Origin: Acanthaster planci
Taxonomy: Eukaryota > Echinodermata > Asteroidea > Valvatida > Acanthasteridae
Assembly (NCBI RefSeq): GCF_001949145.1
Contig: NW_019091403.1
Span: forward strand, 1,444,765-1,508,764
Direction: 5' to 3'
DNA length: 64,000 nt
This document shows, piece by piece, positions 13,301-22,600 of the stretch. The notes below the pieces were generated by a model. That model was given only the letters and a program-made list of their open reading frames with translations. It had not been told where the DNA came from and searched no databases. Made by a program: the position numbers and the translations under genes. Within the stretch, counting starts at the first letter, position 1. Each line of letters starts with the position of its first letter.

Positions 13301-14566
13301 TTTCCCTTGAAGATGGGATGGAGAAGGCAAGATTGCATGCAATATGTCTGACTGTGCAGGAAAAAACAACATACGCAGCTGAAGTAGACGGTCAATAATT
13401 CAAATCAATTTTTACACTCAGACTGGATTTCAAAAGTCAATTTTAAATAAGTACAGGTGAGTTGGTTCTCACATCCTTTGCAATAACTGACTCTTGATAC
13501 AAAAGTCAGTTCCAAAACTTGCTACAGCTGCTAATAAATTTGAAATCAGGCTGCAAAACCATTCATTCAGATACTGTTATTAGTGGCAATGAATAAACTC
13601 ACCTTTGGAATTGAGTTCCTGTGTCAATGATTCTCCTGTTTTTCTTGCCACTGCAACATCCCACAATGACACTGACCAATTCTGTATCTGTATTTAATTG
13701 CAAATACCGTAGGGAATAAATTGAATTATTTGTACAATGGAAAGTGACACCTCTCTAAAAAAGCACCCAGTGCTTGACCATTTCTTGTCACTTGCTGAAA
13801 ATGAGCAAAATGGTGTTTTCTAGCAGGTAAATGATAGTGCATCATAAAAAAGATGACACTACGATGTTACTGTTTGTGATGAGTGACCCTTTATGCAGTC
13901 TAGGCAAAGAGGCAAAGAGTAATGTGATAACACCATACTTTCGAATTATTGGTCAATATACAGGTTGTTATTTTTGAGCCCTTTTCTGTAAGTTACCAGT
14001 TTCATTTTCATTACCAACCTGCATTTCAACAGCCTGGCGCTGTGGTACTCTGGTGTACAGGCCAATTAAGGACTGGGAGATGTCTAGTAACAGGTCAATG
14101 ATCCCATCACACTTGTTTTCATCGTACTCCTGACATAACTGTGTCACAAGACCTTGAAATACATATACAATTGATGTATCAAGTCCAACCGGCCAGATTC
14201 AGTAAGATCAACTGGCAAATGTTGAGTATTTGGGAATGGTGCAATATGAGAAGAGACTTATGCAAATGAAAGTACGGAGAAAGATTGAAGGTCAAGAATT
14301 ATAAATAGCACATTAATATTAACTGATAATTTTGCTGAATATTTGGGAATGGTGAAGCTTATGACTTATGCAAAAAATGTAGGGAGAAAGACTGGATGCA
14401 AAGGAATGGGTGTGGAAAGAATTGATCATGACTGCAATTATACCCTACCACAGCAAAGATGTTCTAAGCTGACATAAGAAAATGAGGGGGAAATGGATAA
14501 CACATTACCATCAATTTGCCTGATTTTATCAGTGAAATCAGTTTTGTCAGTTCGCATGGCTTCCAT
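1375..14566 (-). CDS. TEX11: TEX11 / SPO22-ZIP4-like meiotic protein, 28 coding exons, 3' end off the left edge
   Basis: Members of this family (TEX11 in vertebrates, Zip4/Spo22 in yeast and plants) are TPR-like superhelical scaffolds of the ZMM group, acting at meiotic crossovers and synapsis in the nucleus. Coding exons, in gene order: 14509-14566, 14019-14152, 13603-13687, 13272-13351, 13097-13127, 12642-12691, 12250-12384, 11777-11857, 11405-11490, 10940-10991, 10542-10637, 10040-10121, 9850-9931, 9455-9606, 9226-9299, 8225-8365, 8017-8119, 7165-7283, 6873-6958, 6634-6681, 6216-6253, 5775-5858, 5528-5598, 5238-5354, 4618-4693, 4051-4203, 3692-3803, 1375-1498. All junctions are gt/ag and phases match; the total is 2550 nt or 850 aa. 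Diagnostic stretches are [63 protein letters not shown] and [19 protein letters not shown]. The family is usually about 900-950 aa, so roughly the last 90-100 residues should lie left of position 1. The start chosen is the ATG at 14566-14564; a second ATG lies three codons downstream. Exons 9 and 18 have duplicated copies beside them. Confidence 0.9.
1559..3024. repeat. Tandem duplication of about 0.6-0.8 kb in a TEX11 intron
   Basis: Segment 1559-2395 and segment 2399-3024 align along their length. Shared blocks in the same order are caagtccaga near 1608 and 2434, atcatgtttcttttgtgttt near 1859 and 2560, gattcctgctacattcc near 1900 and 2600, a ggttcata/ggttaaga block near 2092 and 2772, and cacttgagtttctcag near 2375 and 3010. 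The first copy also has an internal partial duplication around 1770-1860, which explains its greater length. It lies between TEX11 exons 27 and 28. No gene is visible in it. Confidence 0.8.
4285..4362. repeat. Copy of the dispersed ttaggg-ended short element
   Basis: Reads aaccctaacagtccacaatc, then ctccatt, then gattttacatacatccaagg and gtataggtttaa. It is a divergent copy at its right end. It lies in the TEX11 intron between exons 25 and 26. Confidence 0.65.
4721..4842. mobile_element. Mariner-like MITE, 122 bp, TA flanks
   Basis: The ends are inverted: TA-gaccgattgcg at the left and cgcaatcggtc-TA at the right. The inverted similarity continues inward (cacatgacc against ggtcatgtg; gtgggtat against atacccac), leaving a short loop. 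TA at both ends is the target duplication expected of Tc1/mariner-derived MITEs. It lies in the TEX11 intron between exons 24 and 25 and has no coding capacity. Confidence 0.75.
6089..6138. repeat. Hairpin with about 23-bp arms and 4-nt loop
   Basis: The left arm contains agtattcgaaactaa and the right arm ttagttticgaatact-type complement (ttagtttcgaatact), extended by caaac/gtttg with one mismatch pair. It lies in the TEX11 intron between exons 21 and 22. No flanking duplication is obvious, so I call it only an inverted repeat. Confidence 0.8.
7039..7283 (-). other. TEX11: TEX11 exon 18 with a series of in-frame tandem 5' splice sites
   Basis: The exon starts after an ag at 7283. A gtgagt donor ends it at 7165 (119 nt). 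The last 63 bases are then repeated twice downstream, each copy ending in its own donor: gtgaat after 7102 and gtaagt after 7039. All three possible exons (119, 182, 245 nt) leave the same phase. Every copy is open and encodes a 21-residue block with the core [13 protein letters not shown], and the last residues before each donor are ALE, ASE and ALE. A fourth, degenerate copy without a donor lies at about 6980-7026. The 7165 donor gives a protein that lines up with TEX11 without insertion. The 7039 donor would add 42 residues. Confidence 0.8.
7411..7942. mobile_element. PIF/Harbinger-like non-autonomous element, 532 bp, TTA target duplication
   Basis: It begins TTA-cgcctggttt and ends aaaccaggct-TTA, giving about 9-10 bp terminal inverted repeats inside a 3-bp TTA duplication, the hallmark of PIF/Harbinger insertions. 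Subterminal regions repeat motifs such as gacgcaag, atgcaga and aacgca and are rich in CpG, unlike the flanking intron. The open frames inside it (7332-7683, minus) have no recognisable domain. It lies in the TEX11 intron between exons 17 and 18. Confidence 0.7.
10370..10445 (-). repeat. tRNA-derived SINE-like fragment
   Basis: On the minus strand the text ggttcaaatctcacct matches a Pol III B box, and a weak A-box-like stretch (tggttgagatt) lies about 50 bases upstream of it. No complete cloverleaf is formed. It lies in a TEX11 intron. Confidence 0.45.
11191..11443. repeat. Tandem 70-bp duplication of the end of TEX11 exon 9 with its donor
   Basis: Four copies start near 11191, 11264, 11334 and 11404, with spacings 73, 70 and 70. 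Each contains the plus-strand text ccttagccatgcaatagtag or a one-base variant, which is the complement of the exon 9 end encoding KATIAWLR plus its donor. The fourth copy (11404 onward) is the true exon 3' end with a gtaaag donor. The other three carry gtgtag and lie downstream in the intron. They hold only about 36-39 exon bases each plus about 30 intron bases, so they look like slippage copies and not complete alternative exons. Confidence 0.85.
11561..11660 (+). repeat. Degenerate tRNA-derived SINE-like copy
   Basis: The segment ggattcaagtcc resembles a B box. It is followed by a tail, tttttcaaaagctct, that also follows the B box of the copy at 32015-32140 (ttttttccaaagctct). The shared tail is the reason to place both in one family. 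Confidence 0.45.
11931..11980. repeat. 21-bp tandem repeat, about 3 copies
   Basis: The unit ctctataaaattaaacatta is repeated about three times in the TEX11 intron between exons 7 and 8. It is a simple slippage repeat with no coding content. Confidence 0.8.
12797..13018. repeat. Tandem array of 66-bp units in TEX11 intron 5
   Basis: Three near-identical copies lie 66 bp apart; the gt[tg]ccattctt anchor is at about 12844, 12910 and 12976. The unit also contains gaatgatgaaacatt and aacttcaaggcaaatagc. The array sits between TEX11 exons 5 and 6. Because 66 is a multiple of three and the unit has stop-free frames, both strands show open frames through the array. I found no splice sites that would join it to the TEX11 frame. 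Confidence 0.85.
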
Positions 14567-15159
14567 TCTGCCTGGTTTTGAGGATTACTGCATCATCCAC
14601 AATTCAGAGATATTACGTTCTTCATTTATACACTCGTCCATACACTCCCTACTAAAAATTGACAGGAAGAAAAATTACATCACTGATATATTAATAACTC
14701 TAGACTGGAGGAGTTTTAAAAATAATTCTAATCAGTGTATTTTTATTACTGAGAACTTTGGAGCGAAGACGCACAGTACATGCTGATTATGTTCTTTTAC
14801 TCTGTTGAAAAATTTTGGTTGGTAGTTTTAAAGAGTTCTACATGTAGGTCTAACAATTCATTATCAATAAAACAGAAAAGATTTCAGTTCATTTCAAGCA
14901 AGTAAATTAATTATTTTGACAAAAATTATGTCATGTTGATAAGTACACGTACACAAAACATTTACAATGGTCATGATACCTTGCTTTCTCACGGTCACGG
15001 GAACTTTTGTACACTGTTGAATAGCACGAAGGGTAAATTTGCCACTTTGCCATGTTTTAAAAGTGCATAGTGACATCATGTTGACCGCAAGAATGCCAGC
15101 CTGGTAGCAAATTTGTAATAATTTATGAATTTACGTCACAATTACAAATATTTAGGGCT

Positions 15160-15327
15160 AGTTAGGTCACAATTAGGCTATGAGAATGAACATACTGGTT
15201 AGGTTAGATCACAATTAGGCTATGAGAATGAACATACTGGTTAGGTTAGATCACAATTAGGCTATAAGAATGAACATACTGGTTAGGTTAGGTCACAATT
15301 AGGCTATGAGAATGAACATACTGGTTC
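15160..15327. repeat. Tandem repeat of about 42 bp, 4 copies
   Basis: The unit contains tcacaattaggctatgagaa and aatgaacatactggttagg. Copies of tcacaatt lie near 15167, 15209, 15251 and 15292. It is located about 0.6 kb upstream of the TEX11 start codon and would lie in its 5' intron or promoter. Confidence 0.85.
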
Positions 15328-16006
15328 TCTGTCTGGACAATTTTGAAAACCCATGAGGATTTTTTTCATTAGTCATTAGTTGGTGTACATACCGCACATC
15401 GATAGTGAGTATGAGTCCATGAAAAGAGAACCAACCTTAAAGTAAACCAGTTCTCAGTCTGTCTTTCATCGTGCCATTTGTACGCAGGTGCACTACGAAC
15501 TCCTGATTTACTTAGCAGCCATTTTTAAACATTCCCAAAGGGACAAAAAAGATATTTCTGAAATAGGGCCTAGTAACTTTTTGGAAAATAATAAAAAAAT
15601 TTTGGTGGTTGTTTCAGCGGTAGGCCCTATGTGGGCGGTGGACGGAAGTCCAAGATATTCATTCTCATGACCTTACATTATTTTAGGCCAACATCTGCCA
15701 CATACATGTATACCAACAAACAGTGAAAAAAGTGAAGCCCAAAGTTTCCTCTACTTCATGTATGTAAAAAATATGCCACGCCTAACACGCCTCGGCCAAT
15801 GTGGAATTAGATTAGACTGTGAATGATGAGAAGTAAATCTGACTTACACAACTGCACAATACAGCCCCTACCCTGCCATGGCCCAGGCCTAATTAGAGAA
15901 ATTTTCAGGCATGTCAAGAAGCTATACAGTAGTAAAATATATGCAAAAATTCGGAAAAATCAGTGCAGTAAGCCAAAGGGTACAACTAGTGTAACGGCCC
16001 TTGAAA

Positions 16007-16070
16007 GAGTTCCAAATCCTCCGATTTTTTTCATTTTACATACATACCTGTACACCCTAGGGGGTTGAAC
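16007..16070. repeat. Copy of the dispersed ttaggg-ended short element
   Basis: Contains ccaaatcctccga, then attttacatacatac, then caccctagggggtt. Shares order and spacing with the copies near 4285, 22318 and 28646. This copy lacks the outer ccctaac and gttaggg ends. Confidence 0.6.
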
Positions 16071-17558
16071 CTATGTCCACATCTACCTAGGTAGACAGAA
16101 AAGGCATGAAAGGAGGCCATGTGGAATGACTTGCCTCATAATGTTTATAAAGTACACACCTTGTGCATCCTGAGTATATTAATATGCATATGACGCACGT
16201 CGTTATTTGTATGTGCCCTCCTTTTCTGTCTACCACCTACAACTGGCGCTTCACCACCACGCATGTAAAGCCTGCCTACTGACGTGCCTGTCTGACACGT
16301 GTCACTGTATTGTAGGGCCTGCTAGTACAGTATATCATTCCTCCTTGAGTGCATGACAGCGACGTCCCATTCTCAAAACCGTAAACCGTCGAATAGCTTC
16401 AATTTAGCAGGGAGAATATCAAGTAATTTCTGAGAAAAACTTTGAATTTTTCAGTGAATATTCGAATTGCCAAATTATTTCATGCAAAGGACACGTGCAA
16501 CATTACCTGTCACAATTTTGCCGCTTTAACCTTTGACCGGAAACCTCGTCCACGAACGTATCATACGTCTTTTGTGGTAGTAGCTAAAAATTTATAAACA
16601 ATTAATAGCTGGAGATGGTAATTTTTTAAAAAGATTTTCATCAACTTTTTATCTTTTTCCCCGTTTCTTTTACTCCCCTCCTTTTACCCTTTTTTCATTT
16701 TTTCCCCAGGGCGCTACCCCAGGCTCCCTCACTGAGGCCTCGTCTGGCTAGCTCACATGCACACGAGCTTACACGAGCAGTGGCGTATTGTGTTTGGGAC
16801 TTGCCCGTGCGTGATGATGGCGTAAATCAAAACTTGCTTGGCCTTGGAAGTAGAATGTATGTAGGGGATGCTGACACCATATGACATTACGAGGGGCACT
16901 GCAAGTCCATGATACTTTCACCCCTCAGCCTCAGATAAAAACTGTATAAGCCTATAGCTCCCCTGGCCTAGGCTACCTTTTCAGTGCTGGTGAATTCATT
17001 TTGGTTGTTAATGTTAGGAAGTCCAAAATTTTCCCCAAATCCGCCTTAACTTTACATTTTCTTTCACTACGAAAAAGTGAAAGGATGATTCAATAGCCCC
17101 CCCCCCCATCATTTACGCCCCGCTACTAACCAGGAAGACGGGATTTGATCCGACTCGGACGGACTCGGATGGCTGAAGCAGCAACGTTGGACTGTTTTCA
17201 TGTCTCAAACGAACAAGCATATGAAGAAGAAACTCCCAAATCCTGCTGAGTTATACGAACAGGGACGAATTTGTTACAAAACACAGATAGCCTATAAACT
17301 CGTCCTGAGCGTTCCTGAATTCCACTGAAAGTATTACCCAATCCTCCTGAACTGATTTGTTTATTCTAACAGATATTTTGATCACACAATCTTTGAGAAC
17401 GGTAGGCCAAGCTATAGGCTTATACACAGATAGGGCCTACAGAGTTTTGTTTTCAGAAAGGCGTAGCATTAAGTAGGCCTATATCTTAGCTTTCGAATTT
17501 ACATATCCCCTACACAAAACTGAAAACAGGTTGTGTCTGGCAGTACATAAACGTTTCG

Positions 17559-17567
17559 TATAAAAAG
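17559..17567 (+). promoter_or_regulatory. TATA box of the Ig receptor gene
   Basis: The sequence tataaaaag lies 64 bases upstream of the ATG at 17623, so transcription would start near 17590 and leave a very short leader. Few genes in this window show a canonical TATA box, which suggests regulated and not constitutive expression. Confidence 0.65.
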
Positions 17568-17601
17568 AACTTCACAGCGCCTTGAGTCTCATTTCCAATT
17601 T

Positions 17602-17643
17602 GATGTTCACTTCGAGACAACGATGGCTATGGGTGTTCTTGTA
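17602..17643 (+). promoter_or_regulatory. Upstream ORF overlapping the Ig receptor start
   Basis: An ATG at 17602 in a weak context (t at -3) opens a 13-codon frame that ends at tag 17641-17643, beyond the main ATG at 17623. If the mRNA starts near 17590, scanning ribosomes would meet this ATG first. The main ATG has the better context (a at -3, g at +4), so leaky scanning is likely. Confidence 0.5.
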
Positions 17644-19083
17644 GGCCTGCTCCTCGTGTGTGTTGCGCATCAAGTTCCATGTGCTGCTTCGAGATCTGAG
17701 CCTTTCAACCTAAACCCTCAGGATCAGATAGTGAGGGTTGGAGACAGTGCGACATTTACTTGTCAAACCAATTACGTGATTGATTGCCCACATGACAGAA
17801 TCTCTTGGGCGATGAAGTCAGTGGGTAGAAAAGATCACAACATATTGACCCGCTGTTCAAAATATCTGAGTCCGTTCAATAATGGTAAATATTCAGTGTC
17901 TCTGAAAATCAGTGAGGATTTCACGACGTACAGTCTGGTAATCAACGATGTTACATTGGCAGACAGTAAGAAGTACTACTGTTTTGCTTTTACACGAGAA
18001 CATGGCTTTCCTTACGAATACTCCAGCAACGCTTTTTTGACTGTGACGGACCAACCGATCTGTCAAACACAATTGAAGCGCTCTATAAGAGTACTCCAAC
18101 GTCAAGAACTGATTCTTGGTGATGGAGGAGAGTTTCTTTGTGATGTTGATCCTCATCCAGACTCGGCTCCCTTTCAGTGGATCCTAAAAGATGTAGATAA
18201 CAACACCTTTTCCATTAATACCACGGAGCGATTCTCAATCTCAAGAAATCAACTGATAATTAACCCCCTTGTGACTTCAGACAACGAGCGCTCGATAAAA
18301 TGCTTGATTACATTTAACACCAACTGTCAGCAGTCGAGCTCTTGGCACCAGATGGTTTTGGTTCCACAGACTACAGAACAAGAAACATTAGTTCCAACCG
18401 AGCTGGCATGGTGGAATGTTTTTGTCACGATCGGAAGAAAGACATATACAGAATCTTCTCTCAGCGAGGTTCCCCATTCTGATCAGCGTACTCCAAGCGA
18501 CCGTTCATCGATTTCTGAAGCATTGACTTCTGCCGGACTGATTGAAGACTTAGCGAGGACAACCCTACTTCCTGGGGGCCATCAACGCCCCTTTCAAGTC
18601 GTCACCGGGGCCAGTAGTGGTAAACAGCAGTTTATTGAGCAGTGGGTGGTTATCGGTGGCATCTTTGCCGTCGTATTCCTTCAAATCATCATCGTTGCCA
18701 TTGCCCTGTATGTGTTGAAGACAAGGAGCTCTTCAACAGCCAGTCAGAGATCCGTAAATCTCCCCGCACTTCAAGCCTCACCCGTCATGATCCTCGCCCA
18801 AAGACGCCGATCTTTCGCGAACTCGCACACTATCGCGTCTACAACACGTGAAACGCAGATAGACATTTCTCCTATCTACTCAGAAATTCCTCTCCTCAGT
18901 CGTTCGCAGATCTCTCTCCAAGCCGGAGAGGTCCCTGAAGCGAAGCCTCAAAGTTCTGAGTATCAACCTTTAAAGAAAACGCATGATGATTTGAGAGTAG
19001 ATGTTAGTTCACATGCTATCAAACCAGAGACAGATGTTCAGTACTTGGTACCAAACAGACCAGGAAGGGTTGGCCAGAATTAG
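17623..19083 (+). CDS. Intronless two-Ig-domain transmembrane receptor with ITIM-like tail
   Basis: 486 aa in a single exon. Residues 1-23 form a signal peptide (hydrophobic GVLVGLLLVCVA, then CAAS). Residues about 30-142 are a V-set domain: C47, W62, L105-I107 and the DSKKYYC motif ending at C120, with extra C55 and C78. Residues about 146-245 are a second, divergent Ig domain (C173, W186, C227) with possible N-glycosylation at N193 and N199. A Ser/Thr-rich stalk follows, then a membrane helix at about 341-365 ending in KTR. The cytoplasmic tail of about 120 residues has tyrosines at 419 (IYSEIPL), 447 (SEYQPL, which fits the ITIM pattern S/I/V/L-x-Y-x-x-L/I/V) and 474 (VQYLVP). It looks like a surface receptor or adhesion molecule signalling through SH2 proteins. 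I recognise no named orthologue. Absence of introns is odd for tandem Ig domains, usually one exon per domain. Confidence 0.8.
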   Translation: MAMGVLVGLLLVCVAHQVPCAASRSEPFNLNPQDQIVRVGDSATFTCQTNYVIDCPHDRISWAMKSVGRKDHNILTRCSKYLSPFNNGKYSVSLKISEDFTTYSLVINDVTLADSKKYYCFAFTREHGFPYEYSSNAFLTVTDQPICQTQLKRSIRVLQRQELILGDGGEFLCDVDPHPDSAPFQWILKDVDNNTFSINTTERFSISRNQLIINPLVTSDNERSIKCLITFNTNCQQSSSWHQMVLVPQTTEQETLVPTELAWWNVFVTIGRKTYTESSLSEVPHSDQRTPSDRSSISEALTSAGLIEDLARTTLLPGGHQRPFQVVTGASSGKQQFIEQWVVIGGIFAVVFLQIIIVAIALYVLKTRSSSTASQRSVNLPALQASPVMILAQRRRSFANSHTIASTTRETQIDISPIYSEIPLLSRSQISLQAGEVPEAKPQSSEYQPLKKTHDDLRVDVSSHAIKPETDVQYLVPNRPGRVGQN

Positions 19084-19263
19084 AATCATTCCAAGTATGC
19101 ATCAGAGTCCGATAAGACAAATCGGTGTCCAAGTTTCAAGTTCTTCTGAAGTGACTTGTTGCTTTACTGAAAAAAACTCCTGAAGGCTCCGCTCGTGGGA
19201 ACTGCAATGCGCTGATATCGGAAAAATGTTGAGAGGGGTAGATTCCGCCCCGACTCTTTCAGG

Positions 19264-19460
19264 ATTAAACTTTGTTCCGTCGCGGGCTAAAGACGTCGAT
19301 ATTCATATTATGACAGAGTTGACTGGGTTAGAGAATCAAGAAATTAAATGTTAAGGTAGCAATGTTGGGTGCTATCATTGTTCTCTCACTTAACCCCGCC
19401 CACTAAACACTGTACCACCTACAGCAAAAATATTTAAAGCAAAGAAAAAATATGATTAAA
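19264..19460 (+). terminator. Candidate poly(A) signals of the Ig receptor
   Basis: attaaa occurs at 19264-19269 and again at 19455-19460, 180 and 370 bases after the stop codon. Either would give a short 3' UTR. No canonical aataaa was seen in this interval. Confidence 0.35.
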
Positions 19461-22400
19461 CGATTACGAGTTAGTCACAGTATGAATTGTTTAATACATG
19501 TATTTAGAAAGTTCACATAAAACCATAATCACCACAGTTTTTGCCATGTTCTGGTGGCATTTTAGAAGCAAATTACATTGTACTTGTTTTGAAGAAAAAG
19601 CTATCAAATAGATAGGCCACTGATAATTAACAAAGTAGGGGTTCACTTATTAAAACGTAATGCCTGCTTCACTAATTGAGTACTTTCAAAAACACAAACA
19701 CAGCATCTCGTACGTTCCCCCGTCACCTGTAAAACGGAAACAAGTTTTCCGATTTAGAGGTGGGAATGAACAGATAATCTGAAGAAAACTTAAGGATTAG
19801 AAGCTAAAAACACATGTTAGGATTCTAACCTCACCCTGGGTGAGAAGTCAAGGGAGACTTCCACGTCTGCTATATGTTGGGAGTATGGAAGCTATTTTCC
19901 CGTCACATGTTCATGTTTCGGGTGGTTATTAGAAACGCACAAGGCTCAATAGGCCTATTTATTACACGCATACGAATTCAACTTGTTCTCGTTTTTTTCC
20001 CAAATGCGCTGGCAAATACAATTTTTAAAGGATTAAAACTTTCACCTTACCACATTCCATCCTATCCACACTCAACGTTAGGTCCACCCAAAAGGTTTAA
20101 ATGTCAGCTTTCGCAAGTGAGAAATATGAACAAATACATCCAAGCTGTATAACTTATCTCACACTGGATGCATTTCACTGTAATAACCTTCAAAACTCCA
20201 AGTAACAAATAATACCAACCAACCAATCCATTAATCAACCAATCAAAACAATGTCAGAAGTATTAAAACCAAACCAAACCAAATCAACTAAAAACGTTTA
20301 TCAGACTACTTCATATTAATGAAGAATATGTAGTTATTAATATTGATACTATTAAACGCAAATGTGGAGGAAATATTACGAGATCGGACTGTTTTTCTGA
20401 GCTGCTCACAAGATCAAAGTGTCAGTAAGCAAGTGGTCGATGGACAGACGAGCTTAATCATTCATTCAAGATAAACTGTCTTGCAAATCAACAATTTAAA
20501 CAGCAAATCAGCATAAGATGTATATACATATAAATCTTTTGAAGGCAAGTGTGTTTTAACTCTGCAAGTATGTACATATGTAACTTTATGGAAAGAATAA
20601 AGACCAACTACATTTACAGCCTTTGTCCGATATAAACTAACTTTCGTTTTTGCAGTTTGATAAGAATACAAACTATCAGTATATTTCAAGCCATCTACTC
20701 AAGGTCAAGCTAGTTACACATGCAATTCCTTTCCTTAATGAACATAACTTCTTTACCTTTCATTTATTAAGTTTAACTACTACTTTTTAATAGTACTGCA
20801 TTTATGATGCACTTTAAAATTCCAATATGGTATCACTTCTTGGCTGATTCATAGAAAGGGGAGTTGGGCTGGGTCTGCTATGTCTTTTTAGTGAGCAAAG
20901 TGATCACCAATTTATAATTAAAGGCAAACACTTCTTACCCTTCACCTTGTTATATTTTTTTCTGTTATACAATAGCCATTTGTTAATACTTCAGTGATAA
21001 GATATAAACATCACATACTCACGAATACTTGTGATGTCACATCTGTGGATTTCAGGATAACTGAATTCCAGTTCAGAGTATAGTGAATATCATTGTTAAA
21101 AGCTAGATAATTGTTGAATACCAGCCATTCTTGGTTATAATCCATGACGCTTAATTCTTCACCATCACATAAATACCAATTAAGAATTAAGATGTTCTTT
21201 AAAAAATGATGAAACTAAAATCAAAGCTTCCACTTACAATGGTAATATGTACAAGCAATACATCATATGAGAAAAAGGCTTTCTGACCTTTAACTTCAGG
21301 TCCAAAAGTAAGGTCAAGAGCTATGGCAAGCCCTATGAAAAATAATTCTTCAGGGTTTTATAATTTGCTTTTTTCAGCAGGTGATTCCATGGCATACAAC
21401 GGATTATATAATATTACAATCTTGGCTGTGGTTAGTTTAGGTAGGAATGTGCAAGACAGAGTAAGTAAGATATAAAATGTCAAGCAAAGACTTAACTTTT
21501 ACAATAATTCTGCAAGGAAATACCAAGCACTTGCAAAAAGACTTGCACCAATTTTTTCCCAACATTCTGCACAGTTTCAATTGTTCTTATTGCACAGCAT
21601 AGCATTTTTGAATATTGCTATTCAACTTTGGTTACAGTGTTAACAATGCACAAACTGTATTAAAGCTTTGGTCAATCTGGAAAAGGGAAGCCAAACTATT
21701 TAAAGTTAAAACTTACACAAAATATTTTGTAATTATGCATTAAACTTGATAAGCCTGCAATCAATGATTTCCAACTTGACTCTTTAGGGAATTAACACAC
21801 AATATGAATGTTCCAATGAAATCTGATGAGTTAGCAGGACATTTGATTACATGTCATTTACATGTTTACAGTGCACACTGCATTTGAAATTCCAAAAAGC
21901 CCAAAAGTTTGCATTTGTTGGTCAATTTACAGCCCTGTAAGTATTTTTTCAATGCACATTTACAACTGAAGTTCATAAATTTTGACGTATATGCATATGA
22001 GTTGCATTTAAACATAAAAAATCATGCAGTTGGATTACATTTTTCAAATCCGTTTCACCTAACCACAGGTGTCACAATAAATGATTAACCTGGCATGAGA
22101 AAATGCATTTATGCAAAAGATTCACAGCTCTGTACATGAAAATGATAACATACTGGATTACACTGAAGAGAGAGTTGGTGTTTACTTTTTAAACTGTTTT
22201 GATAGTCCGCTGAGGTCAAACACAAGCAACATACATAATGGATCACGCTCTTATATAATGATATAATGATTTGCACATGTGTAAGATGGATCTGGAGAAT
22301 GTTACGCAAATGTACTTTAACCCTAACAGTCCCAAATCCTCCAATGTTAATATGATTTTACATACACCCTAGGGGGTTAGGGTTAACTTCCTTGTTTAAT

Positions 22401-22600
22401 CTGGCACAAAAGCTAAAATACCAATGCTTTGTGAAGTAACAGCTGCAGTCAAATCCAGATGATGCTTTGAGCTTGCTTTGTTACATCAAACCAAGAAACA
22501 AAATGTTTCACATTTAACCCTGTGCATAAGCACCCATCAAAGTTAACACAGTTTGAAAAGCATTCATAACTGAAGGAATTACTAACATAACCTGAGTCTG
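19461..22600. other. Convergent intergenic region, no gene seen
   Basis: AT-rich sequence between the 3' ends of the Ig receptor and DOP1. It contains low-complexity aacca-type runs near 20215-20290 and one copy of the dispersed ttaggg-ended element near 22318-22386. A reverse-strand aataaa (plus-strand tttatt at about 20763) could end the DOP1 transcript, which would make the DOP1 3' UTR about 1.8 kb. Confidence 0.5.
22318..22386. repeat. Best intact copy of the dispersed ttaggg-ended element
   Basis: Left end taaccctaacagtccc, middle aatcctccaatg and gattttacatacacc, right end ctagggggttagggttaa. The termini ttaaccctaac and gttagggttaa are exact inverted repeats of about 11 bp. It lies just beyond the DOP1 stop codon, in its probable 3' UTR. 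Confidence 0.75.

Larger units (their letters stand above)
14567..17558. other. Divergent intergenic region between TEX11 and the Ig receptor
   Basis: No coding gene is seen. A minus-strand donor-like site, CAG|gtaatg, at 16508 could end a non-coding first exon of TEX11; this is inference only. The region contains the 42-bp tandem repeat, one copy of the dispersed ctagggggtt element near 16007-16070, and a C run near 17097-17110. Confidence 0.5.

Noticed and set aside
22318-22386. Interstitial telomere or proximity to a chromosome end
   Set aside because: Only one or two hexamers are present per copy; a true interstitial telomere would show longer (ttaggg)n arrays.
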